NCBI GenBank assembly: GCA_902362805.1
Contig: CABIXY010000004.1
Span: 534,964-598,963, forward strand
Direction of reading: 5' to 3'
Origin: Eubacteriaceae bacterium
GTDB lineage: Bacteria > Bacillota > Clostridia > Peptostreptococcales > Anaerovoracaceae
DNA length: 64,000 nucleotides
The position numbers and the translations under genes are program-made. The notes beneath the pieces are model-generated. The model made no database searches. It had not been told where the DNA came from and saw nothing but the letters and a program-made list of their open reading frames with translations. The stretch's first letter is position 1. Each line of letters opens with the position of its first letter. Of this stretch, positions 57,957 through 64,000 are shown piece after piece.

Positions 57957-58815
57957 TTTTCTTTCCTTTCCTCAAAGCTCCAGTCGGACAGCTTTTGATA
58001 CAGTCGCCACACCTGATGCACTCCAGGCTGTTCGGCTTTTCCCATACTTTAATATCCATCTTGCAGACCTTCTGGCATTTGCCGCATTTCACACATTTCT
58101 CCTGATCAACCTCAAATCGTTTAAAGGCAATCGGATTAAACAGGCCGTATACAGCACCCAGTGGACACAGATATTTACAAAACGGTCTGTAAACGATCAC
58201 TGACAGTATCACTAAGAGGACGAGAATTGACATCTTCCAAGCATAGAGAAAACCGATGGTCTGCCGCAGCGGTTCGCTGGCTAATACCAGCGGAATTCCT
58301 CCCGACAGAGTTCCGCTGGGGCAGATGTATTCACAAAACCAGGGTTTTCCCTGACCGAAAATGTCCACAGCAAACAGCGGAAGCAAAATTACAAAGACAA
58401 CTAAAATCATATATTTCAACCACTTGAGTACCCCGTGTCCCGGCAGATTCTTTCTCTTCTTTACAAAAGGAATCTTGTAGAGCAAATCTTGAACGAGGCC
58501 GAAAGGACAGAGCCATCCACAGACGAATCTGCCCAGCAGTGAGCCAAACAGCAGCAGAAATCCAAGGACATAAAAGGAAAACTTGTAGTCTCTGCTGCCG
58601 AGGACAGCCTGCAGCGAACCGATGGGACAGGACCCCAGGGCTCCCGGACAGGAATAGCAGTTAAGTCCCGGCACGCAGAGATTCTTTGCCGGTCCTGTAT
58701 AAATTTTACCCTGTATGAAACCGATCAAATATCCATTGGTAATGGCCGTAAAAGCAATCTGCACCCACAGCCGCATTCTGTCTTTTGCTTTTCTTATCTG
58801 CTTAGCCAATTCCAA
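57949..58815 (-). CDS. NapH-like membrane 4Fe-4S protein
   Basis: The 288-residue protein has five membrane segments and two C-terminal ferredoxin clusters (CVKCGKCQKVCKMD and CIRCGDCIKSCPTG). It also has NapH/CcpA-type cysteine pairs near the membrane (LNCYSCPGALGSCPIGS and GWLCPFGLVQD). It should carry electrons across or along the membrane, perhaps to or from the extracytoplasmic TlpA protein encoded upstream. Its start overlaps the end of the 45-residue CXXC protein gene by 14 bases. Confidence 0.87.
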   Translation of the reverse strand: MELAKQIRKAKDRMRLWVQIAFTAITNGYLIGFIQGKIYTGPAKNLCVPGLNCYSCPGALGSCPIGSLQAVLGSRDYKFSFYVLGFLLLFGSLLGRFVCGWLCPFGLVQDLLYKIPFVKKRKNLPGHGVLKWLKYMILVVFVILLPLFAVDIFGQGKPWFCEYICPSGTLSGGIPLVLASEPLRQTIGFLYAWKMSILVLLVILSVIVYRPFCKYLCPLGAVYGLFNPIAFKRFEVDQEKCVKCGKCQKVCKMDIKVWEKPNSLECIRCGDCIKSCPTGALRKGKKND

Positions 58816-58939
58816 TACACTCCAAACATATTTTTGTCGCTTTCATAAATACCGTTCCTATCTCTCCCCGCATGGCGCCAATGGTGATAAATGCGATGCC
58901 TGCAGCTGCTATCACGCCTCCAAGTAAAGTTCTTTTCAT
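58802..58939 (-). CDS. CD1871A-type CXXC mini-protein
   Basis: The 45-residue protein has one membrane segment (LLGGVIAAAGIAFITIGAM), then RGE and a C-terminal CLECIGIG. This pattern matches the CD1871A family of clostridial CXXC mini-proteins, which are nearly always encoded with TlpA-like and 4Fe-4S membrane proteins, as here. Its role is unknown; the CXXC suggests electron transfer or cluster binding. AGGAGG lies just before the ATG at 58939. Confidence 0.82.
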   Translation of the reverse strand: MKRTLLGGVIAAAGIAFITIGAMRGEIGTVFMKATKICLECIGIG

Positions 58940-58950
58940 AACGCCTCCTC

Positions 58951-59499
58951 TTAAATCTGGCTCAGCAGATCATCGATGATTTTCTTCCATTCGTCTTCGC
59001 TTTTGGAACCAGTAATCGTCTGACCTACCTTATTGCCATCTTTGTCGACAAAGAAGGTGGTCGGCACGACTTGGACGTCTTGTAAAGGGCCGTTCATCAG
59101 ATCTGTATTCAGCACGATGTGGGTATAATCTGCGCCAGTTTGCTCTACGATGTCTTTGGCTGTTGGATCCTGGGGATCATAGGTGTCACTGACAATGCCC
59201 ACGATCTGAAAGCCTTTGTCCTTGTACTCTTCGGCGATCTTACCAAGATCCGGCATCTCTTCGATACACGGGCTGCAATAGGTCGCCCACACGTTGACCA
59301 TGGTCAGGTCTGCTTTTGTAAAAATGTCTTCAGCTGCCACGCCGCCGCCTAAAAGCTCACCTTCAAAGTTTTCAAAACCGGCGCTGGTTCTCTGATCTGA
59401 AGGCGCTACATCCTGTTTTTCACTTCCGCAGGCGGCCATGGTCAGCACAGCAATCATCATCACGGCCAATACGGCAGCAATTTTTTTAAATCTTTTCAT
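58951..59499 (-). CDS. TlpA/ResA-like thioredoxin lipoprotein
   Basis: The 182-residue protein has a lipoprotein signal (lipobox LTMAACGS) and an extracytoplasmic thioredoxin fold with the active site WATYCSPC and cis-proline segment VVPTTFFVD. It should reduce disulphides outside the membrane. It heads the operon whose later genes encode a CXXC mini-protein and a 4Fe-4S membrane protein that could feed it electrons. The promoter carries an Rrf2-type palindrome. Confidence 0.9.
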   Translation of the reverse strand: MKRFKKIAAVLAVMMIAVLTMAACGSEKQDVAPSDQRTSAGFENFEGELLGGGVAAEDIFTKADLTMVNVWATYCSPCIEEMPDLGKIAEEYKDKGFQIVGIVSDTYDPQDPTAKDIVEQTGADYTHIVLNTDLMNGPLQDVQVVPTTFFVDKDGNKVGQTITGSKSEDEWKKIIDDLLSQI

Positions 59500-59529
59500 C
59501 TCTATCCTCCTAATCTGTTACTTTTGTAT

Positions 59530-59579
59530 TTACAGTTATCATTTTCTGTAATTATAAATGTTACAGTTAAGAATGTCAA
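59530..59579 (-). promoter_or_regulatory. Promoter and likely Rrf2 operator of the redox operon
   Basis: TTGACA-N17-TATAAT (59551-59579) is a near-consensus sigma-A promoter. A palindrome TTACAG-N10-CTGTAA (59530-59551) overlaps its downstream edge, and another ACTGTAAC half-site lies in the spacer. Confidence 0.8.
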
Positions 59580-59648
59580 TAGGCTTTTCAAAAGTTTTTG
59601 AAATCTGCTGGCAAGGGCGGTTGAAGCAGCCAGACGCCTGAGGCAGTC

Positions 59649-60398
59649 CTAGACCATATACTGCCCCACAAATAGCTGAAAGCATTCCAGCAGATAGGCG
59701 TAATCTTCCGGGTCATAATAGAAATGCCCGGACTTCCGCAAAGCAGAAATCTCTATTCGTTCATTGCGCCGCAAGTACTTGATGGAGCCCTTAGAAACCA
59801 GTTCGTCCTTCTCAGACTGGAAGGCGCAGCAGGGCACAGACGCCAGAGAAATCCGCTCTCTCGTTTTTTTGATTTCCTGCAGCAGCTCCAGATAATGGGG
59901 AATCCAGCGCACATAAGACCAAGCCTTCCTGCTGGGAGCAATGCTGTAGGCGTCCCTGGCAGCCACGGCCACCGCATCATCCTCTGGCACACAGTCAAAA
60001 GCTGCTTTCATGGAATTGATCACTGCCGAAGGCTTTACTGCAACTTTTAGGGGCACCGCCAAGAGGAAAAGTCCCCTCACTTTGCCCCCGTGCTCTATCG
60101 CCTCGGAGATTGCAAAAAGTGTTCCCATGGAGTGTGCGGCAATCAAAATCCGATCATACCGCTGCGCCAGATGATCCATCAGACCGCTGACCTGGGTCTT
60201 CCACTTTTCCATGGAAGTGTGGGAAAAATCCTGGACAGTCTTTCCATGGCCGTCCAGCAGTATATTATAGACAGACCAAGAGGCCGGCACCAGAGGCAGA
60301 AAGTCACAAAAGTGCCTCGGCGTTCCCATGATGCCGTGGACGAACAGAATGACCGTATCACTTCCTGCAATTTCTCGAATATATGGTTCATGCGCCAA
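59649..60398 (-). CDS. Alpha/beta hydrolase (serine esterase or lipase type)
   Basis: The 249-residue protein is a single alpha/beta hydrolase domain with the oxyanion strand VILFVHGIMGTP, the nucleophile elbow IAAHSMGTL and a late histidine in SGHFYYDPED. The fold is closest to small carboxylesterases and monoacylglycerol lipases. No signal peptide. I prefer a TTG start at 60398, eight bases after AAAGGAG; a GTG at 60407 lies too close to the site. It follows the butyrate genes in direction, but an 80-bp gap makes co-transcription uncertain. Confidence 0.82.
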   Translation of the reverse strand: MAHEPYIREIAGSDTVILFVHGIMGTPRHFCDFLPLVPASWSVYNILLDGHGKTVQDFSHTSMEKWKTQVSGLMDHLAQRYDRILIAAHSMGTLFAISEAIEHGGKVRGLFLLAVPLKVAVKPSAVINSMKAAFDCVPEDDAVAVAARDAYSIAPSRKAWSYVRWIPHYLELLQEIKKTRERISLASVPCCAFQSEKDELVSKGSIKYLRRNERIEISALRKSGHFYYDPEDYAYLLECFQLFVGQYMV

Positions 60399-60488
60399 GA
60401 CAATCACTCCTTTCTAAACGCAGAATATGCCGGACCAGCAAATGGAATTTTCCAAAAGCCAGCCCGGCATCTTTCATTTTATCGTAAT

Positions 60489-61694
60489 TTATTTCTTGTC
60501 TTTTCCACATGCACCATTCAGTATGATCCAAAGCACAAAAGCGCCTGCTGCACAGATGATGATGGCGAGGAATGTGGTGTCATACTTTCCGTCTGCACTT
60601 TCCACCAGCTTGCTGGAAATCATCGGCCCCAGAATTGCCGCTGGGATCAGAGAAAAGTTACCTAAGCTGAAGTTTACAGGGAAGTGCTTCGGTCCGTATT
60701 CCCGATTGATAAAAGCCGAAGAAATCGTCGGATTGCCGCCATAGGAAATACCCATACACAGCAGTCCCAGCAAAATCAAAATCATCGCTGAAGTCTTCGC
60801 GCCGAAAAACAGGGAGACACCAGCTACTGCCATAACGACCATATTGATCAGCATCGTGTTTTTTCTTCCCAGCTTGTCAAAGACACCGCCGATGATGACA
60901 CGTCCCGCCCCGTTAAAGACGGAAACCACCATGCCCACAATTGCCGGTGCACCAAAAGCGATTGCAATCGATGCCGCGCTGTTGATGACCATCAGACCAG
61001 CCGAGTTGGCGATAATGCACCAGATAATGAAAATCCAGAAAGAAGATGTCTTCAGCATTTCTCCTGTCGTCATCCCCTCCAGGGCTGGCGCCGCTCCGTC
61101 TGTCCCCTTTGGCGCCTCTGGATTTTTAATAAACAGAGAACCGACGACTAAAACGATAAAGATGATAATACCCAAAATCATGAAAGTAGTAAATACACCC
61201 TTAGAAGCAACCAAGCTGGTCGCAACGCTGCCCAGGATCAGTGCACCCAGGCCAAAGCCCATCATCATGATGCCAGAGGCAAGGCCCGGTTTGTCTGGAA
61301 ACCATTTGTTCATCGTTGAAATGACACTATTATAGCTGAATCCTACGCCTGTGCCGCCCAAAACGCCGTAGCAGATGTAAAGCATGGTCAGGCTGGAAGA
61401 TGAATTGTCAGGATTCAAGCGGGAAACGCCAAAAAAACCGACCAGCAGCAGAACACCTGACAGCATGATGATATATCTCGGCTTTAGCTTTGCTGACAAT
61501 TTGCCAGCTACAAATCCGCCCAAACAGAAAAACACCATCGAAATCGTGAATGTCATCGATAACTGGGACAAGGACCAATCAGGGTACACCTGACCAAAAG
61601 GTTCCTTAAACAGGGACCAGCCATAAATCAATCCGCAGAAAATCAATAAGATTGTACCTACGCCCAGGTACAGCCATCTCTTGTTATTAGACAT
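60489..61694 (-). CDS. MFS transporter, oxalate/formate antiporter (OFA) family
   Basis: The 401-residue protein has twelve membrane segments and the OFA-family start YLGVGTILLIFCGLIYGWSLFKEPFG (in pieces), with LGGTGVGFSYNSVISTMNKWFPDKPGLASG in the fourth to fifth segments. Family members exchange small carboxylates. Its start overlaps the butyrate kinase gene by eight bases, so it may export or exchange butyrate or another short acid made by this operon (inference). Confidence 0.85.
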   Translation of the reverse strand: MSNNKRWLYLGVGTILLIFCGLIYGWSLFKEPFGQVYPDWSLSQLSMTFTISMVFFCLGGFVAGKLSAKLKPRYIIMLSGVLLLVGFFGVSRLNPDNSSSSLTMLYICYGVLGGTGVGFSYNSVISTMNKWFPDKPGLASGIMMMGFGLGALILGSVATSLVASKGVFTTFMILGIIIFIVLVVGSLFIKNPEAPKGTDGAAPALEGMTTGEMLKTSSFWIFIIWCIIANSAGLMVINSAASIAIAFGAPAIVGMVVSVFNGAGRVIIGGVFDKLGRKNTMLINMVVMAVAGVSLFFGAKTSAMILILLGLLCMGISYGGNPTISSAFINREYGPKHFPVNFSLGNFSLIPAAILGPMISSKLVESADGKYDTTFLAIIICAAGAFVLWIILNGACGKDKK

Positions 61695-62772
61695 TAGAAT
61701 ACTCCTCTTCTACTAAAATTCTGGCAGTTTCTACGCCAGTTAATACGCGCAGCGCTCCATTTGCCAGTGAATCCATTTCTTTTTCTCCTGGAATGACTTC
61801 TACCGGAGCTATGAATTCCACTCGCTCTTTAACAGCCTTTGTGATATAACTTGAATAAGCGATGCCGCCCGTAAGAACAATATAGTCGATCTTTCCGTTG
61901 ACGTCCACCGACAGCTTGGCAATATTCTTTGCGATATTCAGTGCCATAGCATCGTAGACCAGTTTAGCGTGTTCATCTCCGGCCAAAACCCGCTTCTCAA
62001 CTTCTCTGGAATCGGAAGTACCGAAGTGAGATACCAGGCCGCCCTTTCTCTGCATCTGCCTCATCATGTCGGCTTTGTCATCATATATATCGTAACAATA
62101 ATCTACAATGGCATAACCTGGAAGACCGCCGGCTCTCTCCGGTGAAAAAGGTCCTTCATCGTCGGAAATCATGTCTACCAGTCTGCCGTGAGCAAAGAGG
62201 CCGACAGAAATGCCGCCGCCTAAATGGACACTGAGAATGTTGTGATCCTTGTAGTCGATGACCTTCTGCTCACAGAGGTTCAGCACTGCGGCCCGCATGT
62301 TCAGATTATGACCTCTGCCAATTCGGAATACATCTTTGATGCCGGTAATCCGGTAGAGTTCTTCCATCTCGTCCACTGCCACTGCATCATAGATATAAGC
62401 TTTGCAGTTTGCCTTCTGCGCAATTCTATAAGCGATGGGAGCACCCAGGTTTGAAGCATGCTGCAGCTGCGGCCTGTATTTCAGACAGTCCAGCATGTAT
62501 TTGTTCACTTCATATGCACCAGTGTGCACGGGCGGAAGAAGGCCGCCCCGGCCTACAACAGCGTCAAAGTCCTCAATTCGCTCACCGTGTTCTTCACAGC
62601 ATTCTTTTACCAGGTCTGAACGAAAATCCATCTGTGAGTAAATGTCAGCAAAAGGCTCCAGTTCTTCCTGTGTATGGGAAATGCTCTCTACCCACTGTTG
62701 ATCCCGCTCAAGATAGACCGCAACCTTCGTAGAAGTGGACCCTGGATTGATGACCAAAATTCTATAATCCAT
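61687..62772 (-). CDS. buk: Butyrate kinase
   Basis: The 361-residue acetokinase-family enzyme makes ATP and butyrate from butyryl phosphate. It starts ILVINPGSTSTKVAVY, has the family VGRGGLLPPV and HLGGGISVGLF glycine loops, and ends in the expected ILTGGIAYS-type region (IVLTGGIAYSSYI). It lies directly after phosphate butyryltransferase in the operon order ptb, buk, transporter. This is the classic Ptb-Buk route of butyrate formation with substrate-level phosphorylation. AGGAG before ATG. Confidence 0.93.
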   Translation of the reverse strand: MDYRILVINPGSTSTKVAVYLERDQQWVESISHTQEELEPFADIYSQMDFRSDLVKECCEEHGERIEDFDAVVGRGGLLPPVHTGAYEVNKYMLDCLKYRPQLQHASNLGAPIAYRIAQKANCKAYIYDAVAVDEMEELYRITGIKDVFRIGRGHNLNMRAAVLNLCEQKVIDYKDHNILSVHLGGGISVGLFAHGRLVDMISDDEGPFSPERAGGLPGYAIVDYCYDIYDDKADMMRQMQRKGGLVSHFGTSDSREVEKRVLAGDEHAKLVYDAMALNIAKNIAKLSVDVNGKIDYIVLTGGIAYSSYITKAVKERVEFIAPVEVIPGEKEMDSLANGALRVLTGVETARILVEEEYSNV

Positions 62773-62808
62773 TGGTATTCTCCTTTCTTAGCTCTTTTAA
62801 AAATACGA

Positions 62809-63711
62809 TTAGGAAATCAAAGAAGCCAGTGCCAGGGAAACAAACTTCTCTTCCGTGGACGCGCCTCTTGAGGTCAATACGACGGGCACCTTTGCGCCGA
62901 CCACGACGCCTGCCATCTTGGAACCACCGCACAAAACCATGGCCTTGTGCATCAGATTACCTGCTGCAATCGTAGGTACTAAGAACATATCAAAGTCCCC
63001 ACAATAAGGGCAGTCGTATTTCTTCGTCTTTGCAATTTCCTTACTCATGGCGATGTCAAAGGAAACCGGCCCCACGATTTCGCACCCCGGGATTTCGCCG
63101 TTCCGATTCATCTCAATCAAAGCCGCTGCATCGACTGTTTCTACCATTTTAGGGTTCACTTTCTCCACAGCAGCCAACACTGCCACCGACGGATTCTCCA
63201 CACCCAATTTGTGAAGAACATCTACGCAATTAAGGACAATATCTTTTTTCTGTTCCAAAGTAGGGTAAGGAATCATGCCGCCATCGGATACAGCCAGGAG
63301 TCTTTTCATCTGCGGCACTTCCGTGTAAGCGAAGACGCACATCGCTCTGCCCGTATGGAGTCCATTCTCCTTCTTCACCAAAGGTTTCAGCACATCCTTG
63401 GTATCCAGCATGCCCTTCATGATGAATTCAGCTTCACCATTTTTGATCAGCTCCACTGCTTCTATGCCGCAGTCGGCCGCTGTTTCAGCATGAATCATCC
63501 TGTAGTCGGCAGGATCTTCGCCCAGCTTCCTGAGGACATTCTCAATCTCATCAGTATTTCCAATCAAAATAGGCCTTACGAGATCTATTTTTTCCGCTTC
63601 TACGATGGCTTCCAGCACATGTTCGTCTGCTGCGCCAGCAACGGCTACAGTCTTCGTATGGGGTTTCTGTTTACATTTTTCGACTAATTCACTGAATTTG
63701 CTATAAGCCAT
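62809..63711 (-). CDS. ptb: Phosphate butyryltransferase
   Basis: The 300-residue enzyme converts butyryl-CoA and phosphate to butyryl phosphate for the kinase encoded next. It shows the PTA_PTB pattern: TVAVAGAADEHVLEAIVEA at the start, EFIMKGMLDT in the middle, and PTIAAGNLMHKAMVLCGGSKMAGVVVGAKVPVVLTSR (in pieces) at the end. ATG at 63711 follows AGGAG; eight upstream codons are rejected. A sigma-A promoter lies about 70 bases upstream. Confidence 0.92.
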   Translation of the reverse strand: MAYSKFSELVEKCKQKPHTKTVAVAGAADEHVLEAIVEAEKIDLVRPILIGNTDEIENVLRKLGEDPADYRMIHAETAADCGIEAVELIKNGEAEFIMKGMLDTKDVLKPLVKKENGLHTGRAMCVFAYTEVPQMKRLLAVSDGGMIPYPTLEQKKDIVLNCVDVLHKLGVENPSVAVLAAVEKVNPKMVETVDAAALIEMNRNGEIPGCEIVGPVSFDIAMSKEIAKTKKYDCPYCGDFDMFLVPTIAAGNLMHKAMVLCGGSKMAGVVVGAKVPVVLTSRGASTEEKFVSLALASLIS

Positions 63712-63779
63712 TCTTTGTCTCCTTTTGCAAAGCAATCCATAAACTTGCTTTTCTTGTCATTATTTGCATTATACTATTT

Positions 63780-63808
63780 ATTTTAACGAATCCGCTGTAC
63801 AATGTCAA
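63780..63808 (-). promoter_or_regulatory. Sigma-A promoter of the ptb-buk operon
   Basis: TTGACA-N17-TAAAAT on the minus strand. Confidence 0.75.
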
Positions 63809-63844
63809 ATTATTTTTTAGGTTTTATAACTTTTTGTTTGATGG

Positions 63845-63914
63845 TTTCCGCAGAGACCTGCCAACGATTTACTCAAAGTAAATCGGGCTAGGGCTTCAAG
63901 ATTCCTATTTCCAC
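63845..63914 (+). repeat. Structured dispersed repeat R, partial copy 3
   Basis: The 3-prime half of repeat R is present (GAGACCTGCCAACGATTTAC to CCTATTTCCAC) with a few changes. The 5-prime arm is missing. Confidence 0.8.
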
Positions 63915-63919
63915 TTAAT

Positions 63920-64000
63920 CAAAACCACCAGTTGAACTGGTGGTTTGACCAGGCCCTATAAGGGCCTTTCTCCTGTGGTGGCACCTTGAAAGGTGCATCG
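63920..64000 (+). other. Hairpin-rich sequence at the window end, possible IS200/IS605-type end
   Basis: Three consecutive hairpins (AAACCACCAG/CTGGTGGTTT, GGCCCT/AGGGCC and GCACCTT/AAGGTGC) run to the window end. Subterminal hairpins of this kind occur at IS200/IS605 left ends, but the transposase would lie outside the window. Confidence 0.35.

Overview
The window looks like the chromosome of a low-to-medium GC, Gram-positive, amino-acid-fermenting anaerobe of the Clostridia. Support comes from strong AGGAGG ribosome sites, sigma-A promoters, a phosphate butyryltransferase/butyrate kinase pair, a CD1871A-type CXXC mini-protein, SpoIIE/RsbW/STAS partner-switching proteins and GGDEF proteins with a PCxFC-type PAS domain. 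Anaerovoracaceae-like relatives (Emergencia, Aminipila) are a reasonable guess, not proven by the sequence. Almost every gene is on the minus strand. The plus-strand exceptions are a TPR protein, one tRNA and three genes of a small island.

Layout, left to right. 0-4.4 kb: end of an acyl-ACP thioesterase, a quaternary-amine/ergothioneine-type ABC transporter, then a patch of hairpin repeats, an ATPase gene relic and a MITE-like element. 4.4-10.2 kb: a probable operon of a DUF3574-like protein, an EamA exporter, two related membrane proteins (one fused to a SpoIIE phosphatase), an RsbW-like kinase, a STAS protein and a diguanylate cyclase. 10.3-19.7 kb: the most distinctive locus. It holds a GHKL kinase, a LytTR regulator, an ECF sigma factor, a cysteine-rich small protein, three double-glycine leader peptides with a conserved four-cysteine core, and a three-part NHLM/PCAT-type export system. 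Four promoters in and beside it share the architecture TGAGAC-N16-CGTATA, which I infer is the ECF sigma factor's recognition site. 19.8-22.7 kb: a second copy of the Opu-type transporter. 22.7-31.2 kb: ion transporters, a LUD protein, an ABC-2 exporter, a TPR protein and a LytTR/DUF3021 pair. 31.4-38.8 kb: an extracellular sugar-type binding lipoprotein paired with a GGDEF-EAL protein, then a hybrid histidine kinase. 39-41 kb: tRNA-Ser, threonine synthase and tRNA-Glu. 41-46.9 kb: an island next to tRNA-Glu with decayed prophage tail/lysis genes, two HTH regulators, a DUF4236 protein and an Abi_2 HEPN defence gene preceded by its own promoter and a hairpin leader. 47-48.9 kb: a MATE transporter downstream of an FMN riboswitch, with a repeat lying between them. 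48.9-52.4 kb: GH25 lysozyme, a sigma factor with a putative membrane antisigma protein, and a CarD-like regulator. 52.5-56 kb: an amino acid transporter and Glu/Leu/Phe/Val-type dehydrogenase with their GntR regulator. 56-59.6 kb: an Rrf2-regulated redox operon. 59.6-63.8 kb: a hydrolase, an OFA-family transporter, butyrate kinase and phosphate butyryltransferase. The window ends in hairpin-rich repeat sequence.

The proposed circuit at 4.4-19.7 kb is as follows. The ECF sigma factor drives the exporter operon, the peptide operon, the sensor kinase and the DUF3574-to-GGDEF operon. The peptides are cut after GG by the C39 domain of the exporter and leave the cell. The GHKL kinase/LytTR pair may sense them and feed back. 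This is inference from promoter motifs and gene order. No peptide-modifying enzyme lies in the locus.

The window is rich in 90-130 bp elements that form long imperfect hairpins, often with a short CTA/CTT bulge on the 3-prime side. One supplies the C-terminus of the SpoIIE phosphatase and another lies between the FMN riboswitch and the MATE gene.
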